From Monocercomonoides exilis (taxonomy: Eukaryota; Preaxostyla; Oxymonadida; Polymastigidae): DNA of 64,000 nucleotides. The position numbers and the translations under genes are program-made. Under the pieces are notes generated by a model. That model was not told where the DNA came from and did not search any database. It saw nothing but the letters and a program-made list of their open reading frames with translations. The stretch is from assembly GCA_001643675.2 (NCBI GenBank), contig LSRY02000025.1, positions 1,242,001 through 1,306,000 on the forward strand, written 5' to 3'. Of this stretch, positions 1 to 12,678 are shown one piece after another (position 1 is the stretch's first letter; the number at the start of each line of letters is the position of its first letter).

Positions 1-2871
1 ACTCCTCTCTCATCCAACACATCTTCATCACAGCAGCCAGATGCTGCCTCTCTCTCTTCACTATCATTGGCTACCTCTCCTATTGTCCTTCCCTCTGGTT
101 ACATTCGTGTTGGACAAATCTTGGTGATGGAGACGCAATGCATCGGAATGGGATCGATGGGCACTTTTGTGTTCAGAGGCATGCTGGACGGGAGAGAAGT
201 GGCTGTGAAGAGGATTCAGAGGGCAACGATGGACATTGTGGAGGCACAGAACAGGAAAGAAGAGGAGAATGCGCTGGAAGAGAGGAGGATGCATCGATCG
301 AGAGAGAAAGAGAGAGGGAAAGTTGGGACTTCTTCACCCTCACCGTCACAAACAGTGGAGCAGTCGATCAACAGAGAAGTCTCATTGCTCATCAAATCAG
401 AGAAGAACGAACATATTGTCAGATATTATGCGATGTTTGAGACGTCGCAGTTTATCTACATTGCCCTTGAGCTGTGCAGAGAGACACTTGCGCAGTGGGT
501 GAAGAGATGCTTCGAGTGGAATGGGAATGAAGATGTTGAGTGGTGGCATCCATTGGTGAATATCAGCAATAGCAACAACAGCAACAGCAATAACAGCAGT
601 CGGATGAAGGAAGAGGACAAAAACAAAAAGAATTGGAGCAGCAGAATTGCATCTGAAGACAACATGGCAGAAGAAGGGAGTCGAACAGATTCAGTCCGAA
701 AGCGCGGGGCAGTCGATGGGGAAGAGTACAACATCACTCCAGAGAGGAGCATCACACGAGATCTGTCGAGACATCGGGGAATGCCAAATGTGCCCAAGAC
801 AAAAAGAGGAAGAGTGAAAGAGAAGCAGCAGAATGACGACTCCATATCTCCCAGCTCATATCAGAAGCGCAATCCGTCCAATGACCAGTTTCACTACACC
901 GTCTCTTCTCAGTCATCGTCAACGCCATCTTCTCCAAATCCTTCTTCTCCTCCACTTTCTCCTTCATTCTTACTCACTTCTCAAACAACTGTTCAATACT
1001 CCTCAAAAACATCAGACCAGCTTCCTTCATCTTCATCATCATCATCATCTTCTTCTTCTTCTTCTTCTTCCAATATCACTTCATCGATGTCTCCCTGTTC
1101 TTCCTCTTTCTCCTCTAAGCTCCTTCTCAATTCTGCTCCTCGCTTCCATCCGAATGCATTCTACACTCCACCTCCACTCCGCTCTTTGTTGCATGAGATT
1201 GCACTGGGCGTGCAGCATCTGCATCGTCTACACATTATTCACAGGGACATCAAGCCACGCAACATTCTGATTGATGGAGAAGGGCATGCAAAGATATCAG
1301 ACATGGGACTGTCTATTCAGATGCAGAATGTGGATGCCTCGTTCCTCTCGAGCATCTCAACCACATTCCCTCCACAGGCACTTCGGATGAACAGCTGCTC
1401 AAAGAGGAACAATGACGAAGATGACAACGAAGAAGGAGAAAGCAGCAGCTCAGAGGCAGACTCAGATGATGATGGGGGAGATGAAAACGAGGATGACGAG
1501 CTGAATGAAGAGTCCATCGGCTTTGTTTTGGAGGTGGATGAGAATGGAAAGCGAGTGAGGCAGCCGAATGAATGGGAGACAGAAGAGGAATGGATTTCAG
1601 GGGAAGACAGATGGTGGTGGGACATTGCATCAGTCATTGTGGAAGGAGATGTCGACGAGAGAAGACACATTCTGAACGGGATGGAACAGGAAAGGATACG
1701 AAAACTGCAGAAGAAAGAAGAGATGAGGAAGCACAAGATGGAGGAGGAGGCGCACAGAGAGATGGGATCTTACAGGCTGCTGAGTGTTGAGGGAGGAGTT
1801 GGGTCATATGGATGGCAGGCACCTGAAGTGGTGCTGAAGCGAAAGATGACCATCCCTCGCCTGCCAAAGAAGTCCAACTCATCTGCCTTCCAAACACGAC
1901 TGCTGACTTCATTCAATCCGCCTCAGCCTCCTTCCACTGTTCCCACTCCTGTTCTCCTCCCAGCCTCTCTTCTGCTTCCCTCCATTTTCAGCTCTTCTTC
2001 TCGACAGTCGAAGAATCAGCACATTTTGGAAGCCAAAGCAAGCGATGTGTTTTCGCTTGGATGTCTCATCTTTTATGTGCTGATGGGCGGAGACAGGGCA
2101 GATGCACAAAAACAGAAAAATCAGTCATTTTCTTCTGCGTTGTCCAGTCTGACTTCGTCTTCTTCTTCTGCGTCATCAGCCTCTTCTTCCACATTCAAGT
2201 TCTCTTCATATTCAAGTGCTACTTCAATGTCTGGTGGCTCTTCATATTTTCCTCAGGCTCTGAAGGCCATCTCAAGTCATCCATTTGGCCACACAGACGA
2301 AAGAGAGATGAACATCCTCTGCAACAATCCTCTTTTCCTACCATCGCTTCAGAATGTCGAGGCGCGTCTGCTCATCTTCCGAATGGTTGCCCCGTCGCCT
2401 CTCCATCGCCCCTCCATCAACGAAGTCGTTCTCCATCCTTTCTTTTGGACTCCCACAAAACGTCTCCAATTCCTGGTGGATGTCAGCAACTTGCTTGAAG
2501 AGCGGCCAGGAAGCGATCCGCTCAGTGTGTCATTCAGCCAGTGCTCGCAGCTTGTGTGTGGCGCAGACTGGACGCAGCTCATCCACCCCAGTCTGCTCGA
2601 CGACCTCACCTCGAAGCGCCCTTACAAGGGAGACTCACTCAGAGACCTTCTCAGAGCCATCAGGAACAAGGCATCCCACTTTGCGAACTCCACACAGCAA
2701 CTGCAGTCAGTCATTGGCAGCTCGACTGAGTCATTCATTGTGTACATGGAGCGCTCGTTTCCTCATCTTGTCATCATCACGTGGAACATCATCAGAAACA
2801 ACAGAGAAGCTGTCTCCCATCCTTCGTTAACACACTACTTCATCACCCCTCATCGGTCTTCGGCCGGTTGA
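1..2871 (+). CDS. IRE1: IRE1-like kinase/endoribonuclease (5' truncated by window edge)
   Basis: This is the C-terminal, cytosolic part of an unfolded-protein-response sensor that in other eukaryotes sits in the ER membrane and cleaves an mRNA or decays ER mRNAs. Numbering here starts at the TTG at 67, but the frame is open back to base 1, so the true start and the luminal and membrane parts lie upstream. Visible parts are VAVK with Lys48, HRD at 392-394, DMG (instead of DFG) at 412-414 and a GWQAPE motif. The KEN RNase domain follows, with Tyr853, Arg866, Asn867 and His871 matching the known human catalytic set Y892/R905/N906/H910. Unusually long low-complexity inserts split the kinase: a Ser/Arg-rich one before helix E and an acidic one in the activation loop. 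No intron is needed. A likely poly(A) signal AATAAA lies at 3001. The family call is secure; kinase activity is inferred. Confidence 0.93.
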   Translation, partial: TPLSSNTSSSQQPDAASLSSLSLATSPIVLPSGYIRVGQILVMETQCIGMGSMGTFVFRGMLDGREVAVKRIQRATMDIVEAQNRKEEENALEERRMHRSREKERGKVGTSSPSPSQTVEQSINREVSLLIKSEKNEHIVRYYAMFETSQFIYIALELCRETLAQWVKRCFEWNGNEDVEWWHPLVNISNSNNSNSNNSSRMKEEDKNKKNWSSRIASEDNMAEEGSRTDSVRKRGAVDGEEYNITPERSITRDLSRHRGMPNVPKTKRGRVKEKQQNDDSISPSSYQKRNPSNDQFHYTVSSQSSSTPSSPNPSSPPLSPSFLLTSQTTVQYSSKTSDQLPSSSSSSSSSSSSSSSNITSSMSPCSSSFSSKLLLNSAPRFHPNAFYTPPPLRSLLHEIALGVQHLHRLHIIHRDIKPRNILIDGEGHAKISDMGLSIQMQNVDASFLSSISTTFPPQALRMNSCSKRNNDEDDNEEGESSSSEADSDDDGGDENEDDELNEESIGFVLEVDENGKRVRQPNEWETEEEWISGEDRWWWDIASVIVEGDVDERRHILNGMEQERIRKLQKKEEMRKHKMEEEAHREMGSYRLLSVEGGVGSYGWQAPEVVLKRKMTIPRLPKKSNSSAFQTRLLTSFNPPQPPSTVPTPVLLPASLLLPSIFSSSSRQSKNQHILEAKASDVFSLGCLIFYVLMGGDRADAQKQKNQSFSSALSSLTSSSSSASSASSSTFKFSSYSSATSMSGGSSYFPQALKAISSHPFGHTDEREMNILCNNPLFLPSLQNVEARLLIFRMVAPSPLHRPSINEVVLHPFFWTPTKRLQFLVDVSNLLEERPGSDPLSVSFSQCSQLVCGADWTQLIHPSLLDDLTSKRPYKGDSLRDLLRAIRNKASHFANSTQQLQSVIGSSTESFIVYMERSFPHLVIITWNIIRNNREAVSHPSLTHYFITPHRSSAG

Positions 2872-3000
2872 GCATCTTTATTCGGATATAATTGTGTTGT
2901 TTTTGTTTTGCTGAGGGCATGTTCTTTGCAGTAGTTTAGTTTTGTCTTAGCATATTTTTTCATAGTATTTATTTGCTATTCATAATGTTCGCTCACTATG

Positions 3001-3006
3001 AATAAA
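3001..3006 (+). terminator. Candidate poly(A) signal AATAAA for the IRE1-like gene
   Basis: AATAAA lies 130 bp after the TGA stop of the IRE1-like ORF, in AT-rich DNA. The rest of 2872-3607 is AT-rich spacer between two convergent genes, and I see no coding frame in it. Confidence 0.4.
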
Positions 3007-3607
3007 ACTATTTCAATTTTGTTGTCATTTTAATGTTGTTTTTTCTGTATTTTTCGTGTTTTACGCGTAAACTAATAGTAAAATTTATCAATCTCCTTGT
3101 TTGTTATTTTTTTAAGAAATCTTGAATGAGTTCAAAGCAATAATTGACAAAAAAAAGTCATTTTTTCATTGAATTTCAACGTAATTTATGTGGTGAATGA
3201 GACGATCATGAGAATGTCATTGCTCCTCACAAATTAATAAACAATCATTTTTTCATTTATATGTGAATTATCCACTTTCGTTTTTATGTCACAATAATAA
3301 AAACAAGTTATTTTATGTTGACATTAGAAAAATAGTATTTCTCATAATTGTTCAAATGATACTTTTCTTTATAAATTGAAAATAATAATAGAAATATCAA
3401 AAACGAAAAATTACCGAAAGCAAGTCAAAACAAAAAATGACTCAATATTCATTCAATTTCTCAAACAATATGCGAATGCAAACGATTATAAAAATTACAA
3501 ACCGTAATTAGCCAAAAACAAAATTAACTAAAAATCATTGCAATAACTTCAAATACAACAAAGACGATATTTATTTTTCAAAAAGTAAATAATTATTGTA
3601 ACACAAA

Positions 3608-5987
3608 TCATTGAGCCTTCTCCTCACTATTCGCACAGTTCTCCTCAGACACCTTCCAGTTGAGCGTCACATTCACCATTTCAGCTCCAGATGGTGCTTC
3701 TGTTTCAGATTTAACCCCTTTCCACAAGTGCAGTTGGTTCAGACATTCTGCTGCTGCAACTGGAATCTCTCTTGTTGGATGAGTCAGCAAAGAAGTGAGC
3801 ACTGATTCAAAATCAACCTCTTCGCACACAGCACACATGTGCTGCAAAAGTGATCGTGCTCGAATATCTGACACAGCCAGAAGGGCAACAGGACGCATTG
3901 ATGACAACTCTGCTTCGTTCTTTTGTGAGTGTTTGGTTTCTGATTCCTGTTTTGTTGAATCAAAATCAAACTCACAAGCACATTCGCAATCTGATGTTTC
4001 GTTCTCTCTTTCTTTGCTCTCTTCTTTCTCTTCTTTCTCTTTCGCTTTCTCCTCTTCCTTCTTCTTGTTTGCTTCTGCATGTCGCTCTTCGCCGTCGTCT
4101 TCGCAGCAAAGCCAACTCCCCTCGCATTCTTTTTCGCAGCATGATTGTTCTTGTGCTCTTCTCACAGGGCGCTTGAGATGAGTTCTGATGAGAACGATGT
4201 CAAAGAATGAGTGGACAACCTGCAGCAGCCCAACAAGAATCCTCGCAATGCCTTCTCTTCCGTCCGTAGCAGCACGCAGAAAAGGAAGGAACGCTGGGTG
4301 TTCCATCATCAGGAATGCAAGCTCCTCTGAGATGTGGGGGTTGGGGTTGCGAGGTGTGTGAATGAAGAGGATGGTCTGAAGGCAGCGGACAGCGTGGAAT
4401 CTGATTGACGATGGGTGAAATGCGAGTGGAGGGAAAGGAAGGTTTGCCAATGAGAAAGAAGTGCAAGTCGAGGATGAAGAATTATCGAAAGATGAAGAAG
4501 AAGAAGAAGAAGAAGAAGAAACAGATGCTGATGCTGAAGCAGAAGAAGCAGAAGGGATTGTTGAGATTGATTGAGTAATTTCTTCACAATCAGAACACTT
4601 TTTGCTGGAGTTTGCATCAGAATCAGAACAATCAGAACTGTGAACACATGCTGCATAGTACACAAAATGGAGTATTTCTGGTGTCTGTGCGAATGAAATG
4701 CATGATTCCTGAGACCAATACAGCAGTCGCCGAATAAACCGCAAGATCCATTCGCAAAGATGAGACCGTTTTGGTTGATATAATTTCTGGAAAAGTTGAG
4801 AGGCAGGCAAGAACGAGCTTGTTCCATCTGGAACTGAGTGCGTTGCCTTATTGTTTTTGATTTGCTCTTTATCAACATCAGACGATGAAGTCAAGATTGA
4901 AGAAGATGGCAAATGTGAGTCAGATCTATTGCAAACTTGATTACTCCTTTCTTCTTTTGAGGTATTTTCTTTTTTTACTGCAGGCGACAGTTCGCTTTCT
5001 TCTTCTGAGTCATCGACTATCCTCAGAGCTTTCACAAGAAGTTCCATCATGGACTTTCCTACTATCGCATTGGGAAGTGGAGAATGTGGCTGATAAACCA
5101 ATTCGAATAAGCATCGGATGCATCCGCATAAAACTGCAATTTTATTCGATGGGTTCAAGTCTGCTTTCGTTTCAATGACCCTTTGCATTAATTCAATCAC
5201 TGCTTCAGCTATTTTATGATCCTTGAAAATATCACGACAATCTAACAATATTGTTATGTCTTCTAAGAAACAGAAAATATAAAAAATACCTGATCCTTCG
5301 CAAATTACTCCAAGAGCGCATAAGATATCAATACATTCAGTGGTATTTTGATCAGTTTCTGGGTACTCTGATAGGCATTCAAGAAACAAAGATGCAATTG
5401 AATGTGATAGAGGCAATGAAATTTCTCTAAATTTATTCATATGACATATTATTTTTGCGCAACGTTTTCTAGTTGGTAAAGGACATTTTTGGTCTGTTAT
5501 TAAATGTTCAAAAACAAGATTAGCTTTACTTCTTCTAATTGAAGTTCGAATTTCATTAAAACCAAATTCAACTGTAGATAGTGATGTTCTTTGTAAAATT
5601 TTTTCCAATACTTGGAGTGAAATAAAGTCTATGCAAGGAAAAGGTTCTTGTGGTAAAGTCGAAACAAGAGTCTTTATGAAATGAGGTGTAACTGCAACTT
5701 TAACTTCCTCCTGTGAAAGGGTTTGAATAAATTTGTGAAGCTTTTGTATAGCCTGAATCTGATTTTCTCCTTCCGTTTTTTGAATTTCATCAAGTATTTC
5801 CATGATAGGTTCTGAAAAACAAATCATTACAATAAATAATTGTTCTTTGAATAAAATGCACACTTTGGTAAGGCATTGGATTCTCTATTGGCTCCATGAT
5901 TAATGGGGGTGCGTGTGGAATCTGACGTCGAAATCTTAAATCAAAAGATAGCTCTGCATTCATCATTAAAAATTGATCGTATCCCAT
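3608..5987 (-). CDS. Armadillo/HEAT-like helical repeat protein, two exons
   Basis: Exon 1 is 5987-5864 and exon 2 is 5811-3608; the intron 5863-5812 (GTGTGC..TTTTTCAG, 52 nt) joins them in frame through an AAA codon. The start is set by tandem in-frame TAA codons just upstream of the ATG at 5987. The product is about 775 aa. The N-terminal two thirds are leucine-rich amphipathic helices (IQAIQKLHKFIQTL, AVIELMQRVIETK, SMMELLVKALRIV) typical of armadillo-like scaffolds. A serine tract and a Lys/Glu tract interrupt the C-terminal part. A 27-nt GT..AG stretch at 5289-5263 may be a second, in-frame intron. I do not recognise a specific orthologue; a scaffold or adaptor role is only inferred from the fold. 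It is divergently arranged with the lipase gene, 318 bp between start codons. Confidence 0.7.
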
Positions 5988-6305
5988 GGTAATTTATTAA
6001 TTTGGCTTGAGATTAAATATTCATTCATTCTTGTTTTGTTGTTTCTTTCGTTGTTTTCTTTTGAAAAAATTAATTCGCTTTGTTGTTAAAAATGTGATAG
6101 TTTTAGTCATCTTGTAATTGCTTTTTTTAACAGATGAATGAATGCTTTTCAAATCCTCCTGTTAAAGATATTTTCTTTCAAAAATCTGTTTTCCTCTTGT
6201 TTCAATCTTTATTTAATTTTATTTTTAATTTTTTTTTTTTGAAACCCCTTATAATATTTTTTTCATTTTTCAAGAAGATTTTGGTTTTTTCATTGAATAC
6301 GCTTC

Positions 6306-7793
6306 ATGTCAAATCAAAATTTAAGTGCACCTCCTTGTATTACATAATTCTAATTTTATTTTAATATTTATTTTTAGAAACTTATCCATTTATTCTTTGC
6401 CATGGGATTGCACGTTTTGACATTATTCTAAAGTATCTTTTTCAAACAGAAAGATGCTCTTTGTTCGATTGCTTTCATTATTTCTCCGGAGTGAAAACTT
6501 TTCTTCGTTCTCTTGGTTTTCAAGTTGAACATTGCTCGCTTGGTTTTGCCCAATCAATTGAAATAAGGAAAAAAGTATTTATATTTTTTTTTATAATGTG
6601 AAATTCGTTTTTTAAAAATATGCATGTATGTAGCAAATGAAAAAAAATATTGAAGCTGTCCTTGAAAAATATCATTCTTCAAAAGTTCATTTGATTTGCC
6701 ATTCAATGGCTGGTTTAGATGCGCGCCATATGATATATGATTATCGTAATGAGAATTTCCATCATGTATTAGTTCTCATATATTAATTAGATAATTTTAT
6801 GTTTTTTCAATATCCATTTAGCATATTGCATCAATTACAACATTATCAACCCCTCATCACGGCAGTGCTGCCGCTGCATGGCTTTTAGAAAGCACTTTTT
6901 TTGGATATTCATATAGGAAAAAAAGAGAAGCATTATACATGAAAAATCCTGCATATCAAGAAAGTCTGTGTAAGCAGCATCACTCTCATTCTTGCTCAAG
7001 TCAAAACTCTTATGCACACAAAGATGATGATAATGATTTATCTCCGATGCTTCCTACAGAAACAAAAACACCTCTCTCAAGTTCACAATATCCTACACCT
7101 TCTGGTTGTGAACCAGAATTTATGGAGGAAGTGATTTCGACTCCTCCTCTGCCGATTGAGGCTTCCATACGTGGCACACACTTTCTGTTTTTGAATGTCG
7201 ATGGGTACATTGATCTCTTGCCTTCAATGTGCGAGTATTATAATACACTCTTCGAGAACTTCGAGAAAAATTGTGGAGTTGCATTTCGTGCAATTGCATG
7301 TAAAAGGGAACACAGCGCAGTCATGCTACCTCTTCGGATCACTGAATCTTTACTACGCAAAAGCGATACTCAAAAATTGTCTGTTGCTGATAACTTTAAA
7401 AATGGCAAAGAACGGGAAAAAGAAAGAAAGAGCCCAAATGTTGAAGAAGAATCACAAATGCGCTCTTCAAGAGCAGACAATTTTCGAAGTTTTGGAGATG
7501 CAACTTTTCAAAGAACTCGCACACCATGTTTGACCGATCCAATTGTTGCTGGCTTTGAAGAAGGGGATAATGATGGATGTGTGACAGTACGTTCTGCAAT
7601 GTGGAAGGATGAATATTTTCATCCTCCAATTTGGGATGGGGATCATATATCAAGCCTTGGCTGGCCAACTCTTTCAGCCTTTTTTGCTGGGCATGGATCT
7701 TTTTGCGCTCAACGAAAAAAACATTTTGCTCAATGGAAAGATTTAGCTTTGGAGATTGCAGAGCAATTTCCAATTTGCGGAACGTCTCCATAA
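6306..7793 (+). CDS. Alpha/beta-hydrolase lipase (triacylglycerol lipase type), four exons
   Basis: Exons are 6306-6324, 6378-6574, 6634-6765 and 6822-7793. Introns are 53, 59 and 56 nt with GTGCAC, GTATTT and GTATTA donors and TTTTTAG, TGTAG and TTTAG acceptors; all phases agree, giving 439 aa. The protein opens MSNQNL and then the oxyanion-hole motif HGIARFD. The nucleophile elbow is CHSMAG with Ser96, followed by LDAR, and a TLSTPHHG motif is typical of secreted-lipase-like hydrolases. Asp367 in NDG and His391 in GDHISSLGW complete a plausible catalytic triad. No signal peptide is evident, so a cytosolic or lipid-droplet lipase is more likely than a secreted one. A basic low-complexity insert lies around residues 285-315. 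The first exon is only 19 nt; I chose it because it is the only nearby ATG whose donor phase restores the frame. Confidence 0.85.
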
Positions 7794-7939
7794 TTATAAA
7801 TGATTTTTATTGAATTTAAATAGTTTTTTGTTTTTTTGTGGATATATTTCTTTGATATTTTCAAAAATTTTCAAAAAATTATTTGACTGAAAAGTAAACA
7901 ATGGTTTTGATCATCTTGCGTTAAAGTATTTGGGGAAAA

Positions 7940-10900
7940 ATGGAAACGTATTTCTCTGATTGTACGTTTTTTACTCCATCAGATACATTCAACGAATCGT
8001 TTCATTTCCCCTCCAAATTCAGTGAGGTAATTACTTTGCTTCTTGAAAATGACGAATCAAGATTAATAGAAGAACGTCAAGCTCTTGAATCTCTTGATGT
8101 TCAAGGTTTAAAGCGAAACTTTTCACTTTTAATACTCTTTATATTTAATTTTTTGTTCAACTATTTAAATAAATTTTCTTTTTTAATTAATGCTTGCTGT
8201 TTTAGTTTACTCCTGCGAAACAACAACTGATGCTTTTGAAATTCTTGAATTACATCCAGATATCAACTGCTTGATTTTTAATGTTAATTCTCGTCCATTA
8301 TTAGGTTCAGAATTTGTAAGATCAGTTAGACAAAGGCTTTCTTCTTCACAACCTCCAATGCTCGGTATATATTGTTGAGATTTTTCGTTTACAAAATTTA
8401 TTATTTCATTGCTTGTTTCCCCTCAATTTTTGACAGCAATTACTTCTCAAGATTCTATCAAACTTGCTCTGGATTGTTTAAGAGATGGTGCAACAAATTA
8501 CCTCTTTTATCCCTGTTCTGGGACTGATTTTGAAAATTGCATTCGCTGGACTTTCAGAGAAATGTATCTTCATTTGATCAACCAACATCAAACAACAAGT
8601 TCTTCTTCAGATTTGCCATCGAAAGATTCAACACCAACCAGATTTGATTCAGATCCTGAGGTTTAATAATTAATTACTGTAAATTTAACGTTATAATTAT
8701 TTTTTAGAAAACAATTTTGTATCATTTGGATCGGCTGGTGGAATCCATTCACACTTCACTTGCAACTTCATTTCCCATTACACCATCAACACAATCAGGA
8801 AACTTGCAAAAAAATAATTTTTCTCCTTCATCTGTTGGTTCTCAGTCGTCCATCATTTCATCTACTTTTGCATCTGCCTCGTACAGAGCTGCAATTGAGC
8901 GGTCGGTGGAGCTGATAGTCAACACAACAAAAGAGGTGGTGATGTGCTTGGACTTAAAGAGGAAGGAGCGTGAAGCGCAAAATGCCGATTTGTATGGCGC
9001 CGAAAATGGAAATGGTTTTGCAGAAGACGACTGGGAAGAAGACGAAGAATACGAAGAGCTCATAAAAGAGATAGACGAAAGGCACGGGCCTCGGTCGATG
9101 TCTCCTCCCTCTCCTGTTCCGCCTCAGATGCAGCCCAGCCACAGCAGACGCCCATCGGCACTCACACCAGAAATGGCAGGCAGTCTGAACGAGCCAGTCA
9201 GAAGAACAGCGCCTTCCACGCCTCGTTCACGCTCGCGGTCATCTCCTTATCTGCAGACATATTCTGCCCATCCACTCTCATCCACTGCATACGGCACCCA
9301 CACTTCGTCCACTGTCTCTCTCCCCTCGTGGCTGAATCCGTCTTCTTCTCCTTCTCCTTTCCCTCCCGCTGGCTCCCCCACAGCCAGCCAGATCATCCCA
9401 ACCAGCTATCCTTCTTTTGCCTCTCCTCCTTCTCAGAGCAAGCCTTTCTCTTCAAAACAGCTTCTCTTCTCAAGTCAGCACTCGCAGCTGTACTCTTCTC
9501 AAACAGGCATCCAACCAACTACACCTCCAACCACGCAACACATTGGCTCATCATCAAAATCCAACAGTTCATCTTCTTTGGCATCCCCTTCATCGTCTGC
9601 TGCACATATTCCATTGAATAATTCATCAACATCAACATCAACAGCATCTTCTTCTTCTACTTCTTCTAATTCCACCTCATCTGTCTCATCTGCCTCTCAT
9701 TCAGCACATCCTTCAATGGCTGACAATGTGGCTGTCTCTGACCCTCTCCCTGACATCGACACTTCAATCTTCATTTCTCCCTTCTCCATGTCATTCGACC
9801 CACCTCCATTGAACAAGATAGCTGAATCCACACCTCCTCTCCAGACAACCTCATTGCTCGCATCTTCTGGCAGTGCTTCTCCTTCCACTCTGTCTCCATT
9901 CTCCACTCCTCGTCCTTCTGTCTCTTCTTCTGCCACTGCTGCAATTGGGCTTGCTTCTGATACACCTTCCTCTTTATCTGCATCAGATGGTCATTCTAAT
10001 TCATCTCCTGAATCTTCTTCTGATTCTTCTTCTTCTTCTTCGACATCTTCTCTTTCATCTTATTCATCTTCATCTCCAGCTATCGTTGGCTCTACCTCCA
10101 GTTTATCAACCATCTCTTCTTCCTCTTCAATTTCTATGACTTTGTCTGCTTCTTCTTCAGGAATCAAAACGGATAACACAAACAACAGAAATAGCATCTC
10201 CAATATACTTCCTTCGTCTCATTCTTCTTCTCTCATCAAAGCTGAGCTTGTTGCACACACACCTGATTCTGTTCCATTTAACTCCAATCACAACACAGAC
10301 AGACTCTCATCATCATCTTCTTCTTCTTCCAATGAAATCAATGGAAATATGTCATCTCTCACCAACTATGTCATTTCTGCAGCGAATGCCACCAAGCCAG
10401 TGGAGCTGTTTGATTCCCATCCGCTCTCTCTCCTTGTGAATGGGATCAATCTTGCATTGGGCGCAGTCTTTGCCAAACTGCCAGTTGCCATGCAGCCAAA
10501 CGGAGTATTCACATACGACGGGGCATCTGCTGTCTCTCAGCCACCTGCACAGCTCAGAATACTCTTCAGAAACAGCAAGACTCCTTCCGTTCCTCATCCA
10601 CTTTCTCTTCCTTCTCTTCCATCTTTTGTGCCATCGCCTGTGACACACAACTCCTCAACAGCGATTGATCTGAAGATGAACAACTGCTGCTGGACCTTCC
10701 CAGCCTCATTCACCCGCCCTCTCTCTTCCTCTGCCCCATTTCAGTTCCACTCCTCCCGCACACTCAATCGCCTCATCTTCCTCAACCCCCACCTCTTCAT
10801 CGAATCCATCCGCCCTTCTTCCCGCCGTCCCCTCTGCTCCTCTGATGCCCATGCACACTCAGCCCCTTCTCTTCCTGCTCCTCTCTCGTCTGCTCTTTCT

Positions 10901-12647
10901 CTTGCACTGTCTGGTGAGCATCTCGACCCTTGCTGTTACACGTCAGTCCATCCACACAAGACAGAAGAGCAGAACAGGAGCAGCTTGTCTATTGACTGCC
11001 ATGAGAGCAAAGAATCAGAGGCAGAAGGAGAGCAGAAGGAGAAGAAAGAGATGCTGTATGGCCCATGCTTCAAATCCTCCACTGCCTGGATGGTTCCTCC
11101 TTTGGCTGTGCGCTCTCACTCGTCTGATGTGCGCACCCTCCCTTCCCATTTCATCAGATACACCTCATCTCGTTCTGTCCCTCGCCCGCTGAATCCAATT
11201 GGCAGCATCACAACTCTGCCACTACACATCCACTCGCTTTCATTTGACCCTCTTCTCTATTCGCTGAATGAGTTAGAAGAAATACTCTTCCTGCTGTTCA
11301 AAGAGCAGCCATTTATTGAGCTGATGAAGGAAGAGAGGAGGAAGAGGGAAGAGGAGAGGAGAGAGCACAGGGAAGCTGTTGAGAAGAACAGGAAAAAGAG
11401 AGAAGAGAGAAAGAGAGAAAGAGAAAGAATAGAGCAGATCTTAAGTGACGATTCACTGAAGCATCTGGAGTTGCGCGGTGGAACAGAGAAAAATGAGAAG
11501 GATATCACTTCAAAGATAGCATCAACTATTTCTTCTTCTTCTTCCTCATCTTCTTCTTCATCGTCAAGTTCAGGGGCATCGATGCAGAAAGGGCCAGAGA
11601 GTGACAGCTGTTCAGAGGCATTCTTTGACTTCCATCTGCGCCGGTTCATCCACAATGTGCGGTGCTGCTACTCTCCCTTCAATGCATATCACACCTTCCA
11701 CCATGCATTTGATGTTACCCAATGCTCTACCCTCTTCCTCTCCTCCCCTTCTGTCATCCAAATGCTCTCCTCCAACACTTCTGCTGCTCCTTCAACAACA
11801 ACTACATCTTCTTCTTCTTCTTCTTCTTCTTCTTCTTCTTCTTCTTCTTCTTCTTCTTCTAATTCTTCTTCAACATCACCCAGTCAGTCTACAAATGCTT
11901 CATCAACTGATGCTGCATCTGATGGAACTAACACCTCATCCGCATCAAGCGGGACTTCATCTTCTTCTTCGTCTACATCTTCATCTTCATCTTCTTCATC
12001 ATCAACACCCAACACCAACCAAAACACCAACCAAACATCACCCTCTTCCCATCGCCAAGGGACACTTCGCAGGCATTCCTCTTCATCCATCCGTGCCACT
12101 CAGCAGCTGTCTCCCTCTTTCCTTCTCTCTTCCTTCTCTCTCTTCCTCTCTGCCCTCTGCCACGACATCGACCATCCTGGGCTGAACAACACGTTTGTTG
12201 TCAACTCTGAGTGTGTGGCTGCTCTGCTCTTCAACGACTACTCTCCGCTGGAGTCTCTCTCTACTCTGCGTGGATGGCAGCTGATGAGCGAAGAGGGGAG
12301 CGATGTGATGCTGATGAGCGAGTCGCCTTCGACAGACAACACCCACATCAACAACACAAGTGATGAAGGCGACGAAGACACCAGCGATTGCACAGAGAGT
12401 GCTGAGCAGAAGACATTCACAGCATCTTCTCTGCTCTCTCTGTTTGGATTCCACCGCAGAGAAAAGAGGTGGGAGAGGCAGCAGATAAGGAAGAAGTTCA
12501 TCAACTGCATCATGGCTACTGATATGGAACATCACTTCTCTTATGTCCAGAAGCTGAATGCCCTCAAAAAGAAAGTGGTGAAAGACGACAAAGAAAGAAG
12601 CGACAAAAAGGAGTCGAAGAAGAACACACCTTCACAAACAGGGCAGC

Positions 12648-12678
<31 letters not shown>

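Noticed and set aside
67-69. TTG at 67 as a real start of the IRE1-like gene
   Set aside because: The frame is open to base 1 and the luminal and membrane regions are missing, so this is a window-edge effect.
6134-6364. ORF of 76 aa as first exon of the lipase
   Set aside because: No donor in this frame has the phase needed for the acceptor at 6377, and most of it is Phe-rich AT sequence. The small exon at 6306-6324 fits exactly.
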